Positions 45,771 to 58,566 of a stretch of 64,000 nt of DNA are shown here, one piece after another. The notes under the pieces were generated by a model. The model searched no databases, was not told where the DNA came from, and saw nothing but the letters and a program-made list of their open reading frames with translations. Every line of letters begins with the position of its first letter. The stretch's first letter is position 1. The translations under genes and the position numbers were made by a program. Source of the DNA: Chloranthus sessilifolius (Eukaryota > Streptophyta > Magnoliopsida > Chloranthales > Chloranthaceae); assembly GCA_021018995.1 (NCBI GenBank), contig CM037587.1:12158866-12222865 (forward strand). The letters are read 5' to 3'.

Positions 45771-46720
45771 GCTGAAAGCATTTTGTTGAACAGCTATTGT
45801 GCGCACTCGAGTAGCTGCGGCGCACCTCTCGAGTACATCAACTAGTGTTAGATAGGGTGGAGGTGACGTATGTGAATGAGGGCGGATCGGGCCTATATGG
45901 GGAAGATGGAAAATGGGGCATGGATGTGGATGCGGGAAGTTGATCAAGCATGGATGTGGATGGAAGGTGGGATGGGTTTGGCATGGATATGGGAGGAAAA
46001 ATGGGCATTGTTTGGAAAAAAGATGGGGAATTGGGGGGGGGGGGGGGGGGGGGGGATTTTGGATAACTTGGGAAGTAGTGGATGGAAAAATAGAGGTGCC
46101 AAAGGGGCCGGAAATGGCAAAGGGAGATTGGGTGAGGGAGGTGGAATTGAAGGCTTCTTCGGTATGGGAATGGGTTGGAGAATCTGGCGGGGATGAGTCG
46201 GGATCGGCATAAGTTGGGTCCACGGCCCATAACATGTCTCGATATCGGGTTGGGTATGCGTGCCTTGGATAAGGCCCGAAAACTTTTCTCCTTCTTCCCC
46301 TATGGGATGATGGAGGGCAAGATGATGCCGTTATGCCAGCACCACAAAGACTGTAGTATTTTAGGTTTTTTTATTTTTTTTAAAAAAATTTGAAATTTTT
46401 TATAAGTGAAAACAAAGGTTTCGAGGCCTTGGAGTTCCCTTCTCAGGTGACTTTCGTACCTTAATTTAGGACCCGCGGCGACGATTCCAAAGCACTTCGA
46501 AAGAATCAAAGGAAGACCTTTGATCTATTGAAGGCATAGAAATCGATGTGAACAATCCGATCCCCTGAAGTGAGTCAAACAGAAGTCACCTTCTTTTGAT
46601 CGGCGGGGGCGTATTGGGTGTTGAAGATGGCGGGGCCCAAACAGAGGCACTAAGACACTAATCGGGGGACTCGGGATGTGGAAAAGGCCACAGATTCGGG
46701 CTGCTACTGTCAAGAACAGT
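45771..46720. other. Low-complexity region with a 23-bp G run
   Basis: G23 at 46033-46055 lies in a GGGATGG/GGATGTGG-rich stretch. The minus strand is Pro-rich in two frames (46235-45747 and 46230-45838), as C-rich DNA must be. The position just downstream of the E2 PBS is where a gag should start, but I see no gag motif. Confidence 0.5.
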
Positions 46721-46890
46721 CTTGGCACAACTAATACATGCGCCAGGCTAAGAATGCCCCTACTTTACACTGGCACAACTATTAGTTGCACTAAGGTAAA
46801 ATTGGCCCGATTTAAAGCTGGTGCAACTAATAGTTGTGCCAGGTATAATTTAAAAAATTTTACACTAGCGCAACTAATACTTGCGCCGAG
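46721..46890. repeat. E2-type long palindromes
   Basis: Four units of GGCGCAACTA / A / TAGTTGCGCC and variants, with CTGG/CCAG extensions. The same unit occurs in the E2 LTR at 60927-60958 and 61023-61052. Layout (two 10-14 nt arms around one A) equals the E1 palindrome but the sequence differs. Confidence 0.85.
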
Positions 46891-47394
46891 CTAAAATAAA
46901 GCTTCAGAATTTTATGACAGCAGCAAACAACACCCAAAATGAGTCTTTTTTTTTGTTTTTGTTGAAGCTAGGCTTCTAGGAACTGACTGACTTTTTAGTG
47001 AACCGTTCTCTCCTCACCAAACCTAAGGGATGTGAGTCCGGTATAACTCGCTAGCGCACTCCCCAAGGGCTTTAAGCTTTGTAGGAATGGGAACTCACCC
47101 AATATACCTCTAGCGCAAGTGTCTTTTCTGATACTAGGTGGGCTGAGACTTTTCTGGATCATCACCACTAGAGGCTGCCGCCATACTAAGACCCGGGTGG
47201 TTGTATGTGTGCCTAAACCCAATCCTTTAAAAATCTATCCCATAAAAATAAATTGATTAAGTTCCCTATCTTGGTTTAATTTTAATTTTTTCAAAGCCCC
47301 ATTTTTTTATGAAAGTTTTCTTTAGTTTAAAAATCGGGAGTGATGATCCCGTGCAGCCACTACGGGCCAGTATCCACTGCTAGAATATGCTTGC

Positions 47395-47575
47395 ACAAGT
47401 AGGCCCGCCAATCGGCTAAGGCACTTTAAATGATAAGAATTTAAAGAAAATTAAAAGATAATGCGCAAGTATGCCCACCAATCGGCTAAGGCACTAAAAT
47501 GACGAAAAAGTAAGAAAAATTAAAAGACAATATACATGTAGGCCTGCCGATCAGCTAAGACACGTAAATGACAGA
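47395..47575. repeat. Three tandem copies of a roughly 70-bp unit
   Basis: CCAATCGGCTAAGGCAC recurs near 47408 and 47478, with a diverged copy (CCGATCAGCTAAGACAC) near 47547. Each is followed by an A-rich tail with TTAAAAGA. It lies just inside the PBS of E2, in the 5' leader. The rest of 46891-47650 shows no ORF. Confidence 0.8.
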
Positions 47576-47650
47576 TAGTATAAAAACAGCAAAAAGGTTA
47601 GTAAAATAAAAAATAAATGGCTAAATTTCAAGGAGAAGCTCTACAAGCTA

Positions 47651-47668
47651 TCCCCAGCAGAGTCGCCA
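47651..47668 (-). promoter_or_regulatory. Primer-binding site of Tat-type element E2 (tRNA-Arg type)
   Basis: The minus strand reads TGGCGACTCTGCTGGGGA two bases after the LTR end. This is the tRNA-Arg-type site of Ogre/Tat elements and sets E2 on the minus strand. Confidence 0.85.
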
Positions 47669-48443
47669 TCTGTGCAACCGTGAGATTTTTGACAATCCCG
47701 TCGCGACGATGCACTCTCTAAGAAAAATATAAAGTCACCACCCGGTGCTTTTGATGTCTCGGGAAACCTAGATCATTTTTATAAGTACCAAAGTGCCACA
47801 AATATGACTCTGAATCCAGTCCACACCAAAGGTTCTTGGGTAGGGGCTTTGGTTATTGATCGGGAAGGTGTTAGGCACCCGATCAACCCGCTTAAAGAGG
47901 TCTCTACTTTTGGCTAAAATAAAAATAATATAAAAGAAATGAAAAAGGCTTCCTCTTACCTAAAGAGGCTTAAAATCCTATTTGTACCCCTCCGTTCCTA
48001 AAAAAAATTCAGTGGCGTAACGGCATATATGAGGGGATGGAGGAATGACCGAGAAGGTAGAGGAGTAGAGGGGAGAGCCGGAGCTCTCGGGCCCTTGTGG
48101 CACCATTGGAGAGCCTTGCGTGGGCTTGCTTTGATGAGATTTTGAAGGCTTGTATGGTGGGAAAAGGGGTTCTAGCCTCTAAGGCTTGCTAGCTAAGAGG
48201 TAGAGAGAGAAGGCAAATGGATAGCACACACCTAACCTAGAGGCTTTTTATATAAGGCTTCGAAGGAGGTTTATCAATTTTGGAATTTGTATGAGAAATG
48301 GTGTACCAAAGGGAGAAAGATCTTCTCACTTTAAGCTCTTTCTCCCTTAGGTAATTTTCTCAACCTCTAAACCAAGGGGAGGGGGGTTCTATTTATAGGC
48401 AAAGGGTGGGTTAGGAGGGTGTTTAGATGCTAATTGGGTTTAG

Positions 48444-50546
48444 TATTGGGTGTTTACCTTGTGCTCAAAAAGGGGTTTAAAATCAAACAATTACGGAATC
48501 TAAGGATTGCGCATACACCAAGGCAAACAGACACACAGACTTGTAAGTATCCAAGGCTATTGCAGCAAGTTTTAGAAGGGTAAGTAAGGGTATGTCTATA
48601 AGAAAATATGGTCTAACTTTCAGTAAGTCTCCAGATCCAGAGTGGATCTGGCACTCTATTCTAATCTAAGAAAGAGGAGAGGTTTTGGGGTTTTTATCAC
48701 TTTAACTACAAACTACAAAATTAAGTGCTACTAATCCAAATTTAATCCAACACAGAGGTAAGGGGAGATATAGAAGAGATGAAAAATCAAAGGTTGAGAA
48801 CAACAGCTAGGGGTATTGGTCTCTCACTGGAAATCAAAGGAATCAATGGCAATGCTAAGAGTTGATTTGATACAATCCTCTTTTTTGGCTCCTAACTTCC
48901 TAGGTTATCCTGGCAGAGGTGAAGTATAAGGATCCAATCTCAATAAGAGAATTGAAGCAATCCTAAGGCTATGATCTGCCCACTTTAATGGTCACAAACC
49001 ATCCTAGAGATTGTTTCGCTCCAAGGATCTTGATCAAAATAGGAAAACCATTGCAGATGCTATAGATGTCAGGATACGATACCCTCATAGGCTAACATCT
49101 ACAGGAATATCCAACCCATGGAAAACAAATATGAAAAAGTGAAATATAGATTAGAATCACCATTAAAAACCATAATTATATTGCAAGATTACAACACGAT
49201 TGTGCTCAGATCTGCAATCTGTGCATCATACTGTTCTATATAATGCCTTTGAATCTTTCAATCTACAGATTAAGACCTCACCCTAACTACTGAGAAGAGT
49301 TTAACCACTCATGATTGGCTAAAGAGAGAAGGGGGAAAGGAGGAAGAAGAAGGGAGAATTTTGGAAAAATGGATCTCGCCCTAAGCTCTGATTTTCTTAA
49401 TTTCCAGATCATTTCTTTTGTATTTTCTCCAAGCTTTTATACTCTCCTCCTCTGTCCTCAGATCCATTGCAGCCAATCAGAATACAAGGAGATAATTATG
49501 TTATGCTGATGTGGCCGATTTCTCTTCTAGAAGCTCTTCTCCCATTAGTTCTCATCTAATAAGTACATGTGATACCGTTAGGGTTTTCGCGCGTGACCCA
49601 TTGTGTGCCAAAAATACCCCCAAGGGTCACTGACGTGCTTTAGAACATGTGCAGAGGCTTTTGGCATGGACAGCTGCTGAAGAAAGAACTGAGAAGTTCC
49701 CCAAATCGAGTGTCGAGAGGTTATGGGATCCTCTAGACAGGTTCTGCCTTGCTTTACATGCATGTCAACAGGTTTGTAGACCTTTCAAGAGGATTGACGG
49801 CGCTTGTCGATAGGATTGACGATCATTTCATTCATCCCATCGATAGGTTATAGTCGACTCATCGATTGGTTGTAGCAGGTCCTGTCGATAGCTTCTTTTC
49901 ATCCTCTCGAGGACTACACCTAGCAGTTGTTGACAGGATTGGATGCACTGCACGACGGGTTTAGTTGAACCTCTCGACATGTAAATCGATCCTCTCGGCT
50001 TCACCTGCACCTCCAGGTATCCTCTCGACAGGATCCACATTTGTACTTCCAACCTCTCGATAAGTTGTTGGATCTTGACGATAGGTTTGTCCTTCCACCT
50101 CCGTACCTCTCGACAGCCTCTGGATCCTCTCGGTATCTTCTAATTTAGGCACCAGATCCTCTTGGTAGCTTAAGAGAACCACTCGATAGCTTTATTTCTG
50201 TGCTTCCTTAGCTGGCACACACTTCTAATGTGTTATTTTTATCTGTCTCGCCCTCAGCCACCTCTAGGTGGATTCAATCTTCATCCCTTGGCACTGTACT
50301 TGGTCTCAAGTGCACCCAGTTGGGTTCATAGCCTTCCATGAGTTTCTAAGGCTTTGTGGATTGTTGAGTTTGAGCACAGGTTGAGGCTGCAGATTGCTTA
50401 TTTGGCCCTTTTTATTGGCTTTGTGTGCTAAGGCTATAATTTACTGCTTATCTATAAAACATACTTAAAACACATTATTAGACACCTCAAGGGTCTTCCA
50501 AAGGTCAAGTTAGGAGGTGAAAAATGATATTTTTTACTACTTAACA
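48444..50546 (-). mobile_element. 3' LTR of element D
   Basis: 2,103 bp, collinear with 58591-60686. The plus-strand edge reads TATTGGG where the partner has TGTTGGG, so the CA end on the minus strand has become TA. A CTCTCGACAGG-type array lies at about 49700-50190. The PPT (AGGTTTGGGGGTG on the minus strand) follows at about 50547-50560. Confidence 0.92.
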
Positions 50547-50560
50547 CACCCCCAAACCTA

Positions 50561-52475
50561 AGCTTTGCTAGTCCCTGAGCAAAGGAGAGTGAAAACAATG
50601 ATCAAAAATGAAAAATGCCACTTTTGTAGGGAACACAGATGCATTTAGCATATGCATCAAGCCTTTTAAACCCCTAGGTGATCCCTAGTGGAGGAGTGAA
50701 GTCTCCTGAGGGTTTATAGTGAAGTTACGCACAAACTTCTCCAATAAGGTCAGTTAATATTAGTGCAAAATATTGAAACAAGTAGCAAGCAATCATAAAG
50801 TTCAATCCACACCTTTGTCCAATCAGTTTTTAGAGGATTCTCAGCAAAAATATGGCAGTTTAAACCAAAGTACTGTTGTGGCTCCTTCATAGTCACTCAG
50901 CTCATGTCTAGGTAATTTGTGTGAAAAATAGCGCAAAGTTTACCATTAAATTGAGAATCATGTGCTGATTATGCCCCCAACAAACCTGACTTCAAACCCA
51001 AATCTCACTGGGTAGGCACTCTTAATAAAAAATAAAAGGGTGTATCAATTCACACAGCCCAAGAACTGTTACAGCCCTCAAATAGGACTGCAAGCATGAG
51101 CATAGGCATTGCTTTAATTTCTGAAATTTTCTAGTTCTTTTAACCATACATTACACAAATCCTCATCTCCACATGATAGCTCAATCAAATTTCAGATCAG
51201 TAAGGACTTTTTATTGGGTTGTAATGTGGCTTATGGGTGAAGTTGATAAAGAATGAACGGGTAAAATGGGATTCAAAATTGAGAAATCAACAAGGTAAGG
51301 AGGTGGTGCACACACCTTCTTCAGTTTAGCACAGTTCCACTACTTCTTGAATTTTTAGATTTGAAGTGGCCAGTTTCTAATCCTCTTTTCAGTCTTTCAG
51401 TGAAATGACTTCTCTTTCTCATTCCTTTTGTTTTTTGTTTTTGTTTTTTAGGGTTGGAATGCCACAACTACACATCACACTTGCCTTAAAATGTACTTTC
51501 TTCTTTCTCAACCAATCATCAAAACAGCTCTACCTTCTGGAATCTCAGAGTGAGGGTCAGGCTGAATCAGGTCACTGAGGTTTTGGGTTCAAATTTTTTA
51601 GTTTTTATCAAAGAAAATTGGGAATTTTAAGGCTCAAATGGTGTGTATCAAGGGCAGTTTAAAGGTGGGAAAATTTTAGACTCAAACTGTCCAAGGGATG
51701 GCCTTACTTCATGTCCTTAATGTCCTGAGTGTTGTCAAGCTGCTTCAACTTGGAATTACCTAACTTCTAGTGATCAAAACTAGGTCTAATCAGTCCTTGG
51801 AGCAGAAAGAAATGTTGCCAAGACACTCTTCAAAGAAAAAAATTTCAGGCCCAAATCTCACTGGGTGTGGTCTTCCATCAGATTTCTGGGGTATAACCTC
51901 ACAATTTTCTCTCTTTTTCAAGTTCACAAAGCACCAATTTTCAAAAATTTCTTGAGATTTACTTCCTGCACATGTTGGAACTCTAACACCTTTAGTTTAA
52001 AAAGTTTTCCATTTCCTCTTATATAAAAAATCAGGTGGGGATTCCTTTCATTTTTCACAGATGTTTGCTTACTTCTGGCTACACTAACATTAACTATCCT
52101 ATTGGCATACTTGCCACACCCCCAAACCTATGAAGATCAGTGTCCCCACTGCTTCAAAGAGAAAAGTGTAGTGCAGCATGGTAAAAACAGAAGTAAAATT
52201 AAGAAAAGGAAACATTAAGCAGGCAATCAAATAAGTGCAGTACATCAACCGAGAATTACACAGGTAAAGGAAAACAGAAAATCTATTACATAAAATAGTA
52301 CATATATGCCGAAAAAGTGAAAATGTGTACAATGAAATATTGACAGAAGGAGGTAAAAACCTAAAACAAAAAAATCTAGACACAAAGTATCAAAATGACC
52401 CGTAGCCTGCTCCGAGATATCCTCAACCTGCTGCTCCTGGAAGAGGAACTGCAAGCCAGAGGCGGGGGGGAGGTT
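50561..52475. other. 3' untranslated region of element D
   Basis: No supported ORF. The first part (to about 51700) is collinear with 33485-34660 of element C, for example CCTAGGTGATCCCTAGTGGAG and AATAGGACTG.AAGCATGAGC, showing that the two elements share this region. Confidence 0.6.
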
Positions 52476-52853
52476 TCAAGAAGGAGGAGGCAGGGTAGGG
52501 GTTGGAGAGAGTGAGGAGGAAAGGGGAGAAGATGCAGGTGGTTCTAGCTTTTGTTTCTTCTTATTTCTCTTATTCTTGTTCTTTTCCTCCTTGGTCAAAA
52601 TCCGTTGTACTTCGTCATACTCATCCCATAAGAATTGTAATGGGTCAAGCTCAACTGGTGGTGGTGGTGGTGGCCAGACGGGGTAGAATTTGGTTGGCAG
52701 ATCTTTGAGTTTGTCGTCTGTCATGATTGGAGTTATGAAAGGACTAAAGAGGTCAGGAGGGAATGGATGTGATAGAGGTGGACGAGCCTGATATTTAGAA
52801 TGCATGGGCAGTGGAATATGAATCGGTATAATAAATCGTTCACATTCTTCCAA
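52476..52853 (-). CDS. Pro-rich ORF downstream of integrase in element D, unknown
   Basis: A 125-codon frame has Pro-rich ends, a WPPPPPPVELDPLQFLWDEY segment and a Lys/Asn-rich stretch (KEEKNKNKRNKKKQK). It occupies the env-like position but resembles neither the second ORF of C nor a family I know. Confidence 0.4.
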   Translation of the reverse strand: MEECERFIIPIHIPLPMHSKYQARPPLSHPFPPDLFSPFITPIMTDDKLKDLPTKFYPVWPPPPPPVELDPLQFLWDEYDEVQRILTKEEKNKNKRNKKKQKLEPPASSPLSSSLSPTPTLPPPS

Positions 52854-53039
52854 GCTTAATTGCTAAAAAAAAAGGGGTGGGAATAAATGGTATGGCGGTT
52901 GCTATGTGGGGTGTTGTGCGATTTAACATGGGGAATGGAAACGCGAACTGCACGTTGGTCTATTTTTAGCAATGGGGGTTAAGTCAAGGAAGTATGCGGA
53001 ATTAATGCTTAGACATCGGCTTGTGAACAAGGGTGAAAA

Positions 53040-53450
53040 TGAGCTCCGACAGGATTGGGGATGCGGTTTCGACAGGTTGGTGCAACCTGTCGAGGAGTTA
53101 AAAACTATTGAACCTCTCGAGAGGTTCACTCCATCCTGTCGACGGGGTTTGGCTTTAGACAAAATCATGTCGAGGGGTTCTCAAAATTCAGGTACGTTCG
53201 CAACCTCTCGACAGGTTCTCTTTTCAACAGACATCATCTCAAGAGGTTCATAAAACCTCTCGACCAGTACTCTGAACCTGTCAAACGTACCACCAACTAT
53301 TAGAACCTATCGACAATCATTTTGTTTTTCATTCCTGTTGACAATTGCTTCATACCTCTCGATAGGCTCTAGATCTTGTCGAAATGAACACTTAGAGCCT
53401 TCAGAACCTGTCGAACTGTATTCCACTCCTCTCGACAAGCTATAGTGCAG
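53040..53450. repeat. CTCTCGAGAGG motif cluster inside element D
   Basis: About 15 copies lie between integrase and the Pro-rich ORF. One forms a perfect 18-bp palindrome, GAACCTCTCGAGAGGTTC (53110-53127). The cluster position matches 37800-38240 in element C. Confidence 0.88.
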
Positions 53451-53566
53451 TGTAAACAGTCATAATAAATCCTATTGAGTAAGCTAAATATTGACAAGCT
53501 ATCAACGCGACAGTAGCAACACTAACAACTACAGTAACTATGATACATAGTGTACATGATGGAGAA

Positions 53567-54699
53567 TCAGTTAGGTAAGGGAGGTTCTTGAAAGAAGATG
53601 GTCATCATAGGTTCCACTAGATTGTCAACAACATGTTTGAGCCTTTGACCATTTACTTTCAGGATCCTACCATCTTTAGGATCCCTGATTTCAATAGCTC
53701 CAGATGGGGATACATGCTCAACTAGGTACGGTCCCTCCCACCTGGATTTCAATTTTCCTGGGAACAACTTCAACCTCGAGTTGAAAAGCCATGCCTTTTC
53801 ACCAACAATAAACCCTTTTATCAACAGCTGCTTGTCAAAGAAGGCTTTGGTTTTCTCCTTGTAAATTCGTGCATTAGAATAGGCCTCTAACCTCAACTCT
53901 TCTAGCTCAGATAGCTGGAGTTTCCTGTGAATGCCCGCAGTAGTTAAGTCAGTGCTCAATGCTTTAATCACCCAATATGCCCTGTGCTCTAGTTCTATAG
54001 GTAAGTGACATGATTTTCCATAAACCAACTTGAAGGGAGACATACCTATTGGGGTCTTATAGGCTGTCCTATAAGCCCACAAGGCGTCTGAAAGTCTCAT
54101 GGACCAATCCCTCCTATCTGATCTCACAGTCTTCTCCAAGATATGCTTGATTTCCTTATTGGAAATCTCCACTTGCCCACTAGTTTGTGGGTGATAGGGA
54201 GTTTCAACTCGGTGTAACAGAGTATCTTTCCAACAGTTTGTCAAATTGTCTATTGCAAAAGTGGCTCCCCCATCGCTGGTGATGGCTCTGGGGGTGCCAA
54301 ATCTGGAGAAAATGTTGTCCTTTAAGAATTTAAGGACAACTTTGTGATCATTGGTCCTTGTAGCTATGGCCTATACCCATTTGGACACATAGTCCACAGC
54401 TATTAGGATGAAATTATGGCGATCAGAGGGAGGGAAAGGTCCCATAAAATCTATTCCCCAAACATCAAACAATTCAACAACCAATATTGGTTGCAAAGGC
54501 TTTGAGTTTCTTCGATAGACCTTCCCATTTGCTGACATCTTGAACATACTTTACAATGTTGCCAGGCATCCTTGAAAAGAGTGGGCCAATAGAAACCATT
54601 TTGCAGCACCTTTGCAGTAGTTTTGTTGCCACTGAAATGGCCCCCGCAGGCTTGTTCATGGCACATGGTTAGAATGTTTTTAAATCTAGTCTCTGGCAC
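53567..54699 (-). pseudogene. Integrase of element D
   Basis: The HHCC finger reads CHEQACGGHFSGNKTTAKVL and VCSRCQQMG. A frameshift near 54450 precedes FMGPFPPSDRHNFILIAVDY. An in-frame TAG near 54370 falls where KWVEA is usual. The second Asp is in ITSDGGATF and the Glu in [10 protein letters not shown]. The C-terminus ([48 protein letters not shown]) is complete to its stop. Confidence 0.88.
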
Positions 54700-54756
54700 A
54701 CATCTCCTTACTACTTGGTCTGCACAAATCTTAAAGAGGTGAGGATCATCCCAGAT

Positions 54757-55974
54757 TTAGTGTTTGATCTTTGAGAAAAATAGACTTTTATCATTCATTC
54801 CCCAATGTGGGGTTATCCTCCCCACAGCCAAGTAGTTGACTATGTTTGCAAACCAAGGGTCACTCATCTCAATAGCAAACAGTTGTTCATCTGGGAAGGA
54901 GTCATTGATGGGCAGGCTGTCTTGTTCAGTAGCTGGGATCCTGGATAGGTGGCCTGCTACCACATTCTCAACCCCCTTCTTGTCCTTAATTTCCATATCA
55001 AATTCTTGCAAAAGCAAAACCCATCTTATAAGTCTAGCTTTAGCATCCTTTTTATACAAGAGATATTTTAAGGCCGAGTGGTCAGTGAACACAATGATCT
55101 TAGATCCCAGGACATAGGATCTAAATTTCTCTAAGACAAATACAATGACCAACAACTCCTTATCAGTTATTGTATAATTCAGTTGGGCATCAGCCATTGA
55201 TTTGCTTGCATAAGCCACTATAATTGGTGCTTTGTCTTTTCTTTGTCCCAAGACTGCACCAATGGCAAAGTTTGATGCATCACACATTAGCTCAAATGGC
55301 AGGGAGAAATCAGGGGCTTGTAGAATGGGTGCAGTGGTCAAGCATGTCGTCAGTAGTTCAAATGTAGCCAGGCATTTATCATTGACTTCAGAAGGAACCT
55401 CTTGGCACAACAAGTGGCAAAGAGGTTTGGAGATTTTCCTGAATTCTTTGATGATCCTTCGATAGAAACTAGCATGTCCAAAACATGACCTGACTTGCTT
55501 GACAGTTTTGGGTGGGGGGAGATGTGCAATTAAATCAATTTTAGCTTGATCAACCTCTATCCCTTTGTGGGAGACAGCATGTCCTAAGAAAGTCCCTTGA
55601 GTCACCATGAAGTGACTCTTCTCCCAACTCAAGACTAGGTTAGTTTCTTCACATCTTTGCAACACCAAACTAAGGTGCTGCAAGCACTGGCTAAAATCAT
55701 TCCCATAATTAGAAAAGTCATCCATAAAAATCTCCAAGAACTGATTAATCATGTCAGAGAAAATAGCATACATGCATCTTTCAAAGGTGGCGGGTGCATT
55801 ACACAGTCTGAAAGACATCCTTCTGTATGCAAAGGTTTCAAAGGGACATGTAAAGATAGTTTTCTCTTGATCTTGTGGGTATACAGGGATCTGGCTGTAC
55901 CCTAAATAACCATCAAGAAAATAGTAAAAAGCTCTGCCTGCCAGCTTATCTAAGATCTGATCAATGAAGGGCAA
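54757..55974 (-). pseudogene. Reverse transcriptase (N-terminally deleted) and RNase H of element D
   Basis: An open frame of 405 codons starts at [20 protein letters not shown], the middle of RT. It contains FMDDFSNYG with both catalytic Asp, [18 protein letters not shown], then RNase H ([51 protein letters not shown]). The fingers and first catalytic motif of RT are absent because the protease reading joins directly to this point near 55970. Confidence 0.9.
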
Positions 55975-56803
55975 TGAAAAGTGGCTTTCCTAGGATCACA
56001 GGGATAGAAGTAGCACACTTGGTCGACTTCATATCCAGCACCAAAAAATCAGTAGGATAAAAGAATTTGTCAACCCCGACCAAGACATCTTCTATGATCC
56101 CCACAAGCTTCCTCTCAGATTTGTCAGCTAGTTGTAAGACCACATGTGTGGGCTTCAACTCTCCTAAGCCCAGCTTCTCATATACTGAATATGAAAGCAA
56201 ATTTATACTAGCTCCCAGATCTAACAAGGCTTTTTCAATGGTATGATCCCTAATGATGCAGGGGATAGTGGGGACTCCAGGGTCTTGGAGCTTTGTTGGG
56301 GTTGCAATATTCAGTATCTGCTTCACTTTATCTACTGAAAAGACTTTCTTGAAAAGATGTATCCTCGATTGTCTTTTATGGGTGCAAAGGTCTTTTAAAA
56401 TTTTGGCATAGGCTAGAACTTGCTTGATTGCAGCAAGTAAAGACAAATTAATCTTTACTTGTTTAAAGGTTTCCATCATTTTCTCTACTTTGGCATGCCC
56501 TTTATCGAAAGGGGAAGGTGCTTGCATTGCCCTAGGAAATGGTAAATATGGGATTGCTCCCCCATTTACAGCCTTAGCCAACTCAACATCTTTCTTTTTG
56601 TTTTTATGTTTTTGTTGAGGATCATCATCATCCTCTTTATTCAACATGAGTTGCTCTTGCTGTACATTCTCTGTAGTTACTTCTTTTTCTTTTTCTGAAT
56701 TTTTCACAGGCCCACAGCCTACTTGATTGTCCACCAGCCTTCCACTTCTTAATGTGGTGACAGATTTGGCTTCTTCATGAGAAGAAGAAACCTCACCTAC
56801 CAC
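55961..56803 (-). pseudogene. Gag-protease linker and aspartic protease of element D
   Basis: The frame starts in the linker (SSHEEAKSVTTLRSGR), then LPFPRAMQAPSPFDKGHAKV. The protease has LLDLGASINLLSYSVYEKLG, where DLGAS is the active-site form common in Athila-type elements, and [10 protein letters not shown] near the end. After GKPLF the DNA jumps into RT in another frame and this frame stops. The rest of the linker to RT is lost. Confidence 0.88.
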
Positions 56804-56819
56804 ATATTATCTCCTTGGG

Positions 56820-58270
56820 TTGTCCATAGGTTGGCTAGGTAGCCTCCCTTCCTCTCTCTTTGTCAAAGCATTAGACAGCTGGCCAAGATGGTCTTCTATC
56901 TTTTTAATGCTTTGGCTATAAGAGTGTACAGTTTGAGACAAGGACCCTAAGTTCTGCAATGAGGCCAAAACTTGTTCCTCAAAAGAAAGTGATCTAGCAG
57001 TTGGAGGGGGTGCAGCTTGTTGTACAGGCTAAGCCATAGGCTGAGCCATGGGTTGTTGGTAATGGGGCCTTGGAAAGTAATTCTGTTGGTAGGGCTGAGC
57101 ATTTTAATAAGGCATGGACTGTTTTGGCTGCTGTTGCTGGTTTGGAAAAGTATCTTATCTCCACCTCAGATTGGGGTGGTTTCTCCATTGGTAACCAGTA
57201 GTAGGCTGTTGCCCAAAAGACTGGGTTACAGCCACATGTTCCATCACAAGATCTGGAAATTGGATAGATGAAGGGCATTCCTCAAGGGAGTAAGTGGGAG
57301 ACTGGCATATAACACATGCCTCTTCTACTTTAGCAGCCATGGGTGACAGCATTGCTCCCATGAGCTTATCAAATTTTTAGGTTAAGCTGTCCACTTTCCT
57401 CTCCAAATCATTTTGTCCACTCACCTCATACATTTTTCCTCTCGTGGTATTATTTCTCACCATTCTAGGAGTTTCACAATCCTTGAAAAATGTCTCTCTT
57501 TGCATAGAGTTCTCACTGATGGTATCAAACAGTTCCCAAGCCTCCTCAACAGTTTTATAGAGGTAGGTACCACCACAAGAGGCATCCACTATATCTCTAC
57601 TTTTAAAGTCAATTCCCTGATAGAAACTTTGAACAAGTTGTCATTCAGGGATTTCATGATGAGGACATTGCTTCAGGAGCTCCTTAAATCTCTCCCATGC
57701 TTGGTGAAAGTCCTTAGTTGGGGCTTGAGCAAATGAAATAATGCCCTTCCTCAACTGGCTTGTCTTGGACATGAGGAAAAACTTGGCCAAAAATTGACAT
57801 TGAAGGTCACTCCAGGACTGAATATTGTTCGTTGGGAGCATTGACAACCAAGTTTTAGCTCTATCCTTTAGTGAAAAAGGAAAGAGTCTCATCCTGGTTG
57901 CTTCCTCCCCCAAACCTGCAATATTGAATGTAGTACACAGTCTTAGAAATTCATCAATATGCTTGTACGGGTCTTCTTTGCTCAGGCCATGGAATGAGGG
58001 TAGCATTTGGATAATGGAGGACTTGATCTCATAGTTCCCTTGAACAACAAGGAATTGAATGCAGAAGGGAGAATTGTAAACCCCTGGTGCATTGAATTCC
58101 TTCAAGGTCCTAGGTTGCTCACCCATTGCAGAATTATCAGAATCAATAATAGAAGTGTGTAAGGGGTGCTTAGGTCTGAGAAGTCTTTCAACCTCAGGAT
58201 CCAAGGGAGAAATCTCAGGATTAAGAGATCTCCTCCCAAGCATACACACCTCAGGGGTCAAGAACAACAC
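56820..58270 (-). pseudogene. gag of element D
   Basis: MGEQPRTLKEFNAPGVYNSP near 58123 begins the Gag core (IQMLPSFHGLSKEDPYKHID, CQFLAKFFLMSKTSQLRKGI). A TGA lies at 57641. It continues with TYLYKTVEEAWELFDTISEN and a zinc knuckle CVICQSPTYSLEEC, where the His ligand is Tyr. The knuckle defect differs from that of element C. Confidence 0.87.
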
Positions 58271-58566
58271 AACAAATCACAGTACAAGGAACAACAATTC
58301 AATCACAAGACAGACAACTACACAACTACTGATATACAAAACTACAGATCTAAAAATAGAAACAGAGTTAAGAGATGCAAACTTAAGCAATGATTGCTTT
58401 TCCAAGTGATACAGAGCTCCTCTTAGCTCCACAGATCCAGATCTAAAACAGAGTTAAACTATAGCAAAAACTAAAGCACCAATTAATCAAACACTTCACA
58501 AACAATTAAAAATGTCAACCAAAAAAAAATGAGAAAAACTTAAATCTACCAAGTTAGAAACACAGA

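Noticed and set aside
45747..46235. Pro-rich minus-strand ORFs and Gly/Trp-rich plus-strand ORFs
   Set aside because: Overlapping open frames on both strands follow from the G/C-biased low-complexity stretch and its G run. None shows a conserved domain.
52099..52383. 94-codon Phe/Leu-rich minus-strand ORF suggesting a membrane protein
   Set aside because: It lies in the untranslated 3' region of element D. Hydrophobicity comes from T-rich sequence and no family was recognised.
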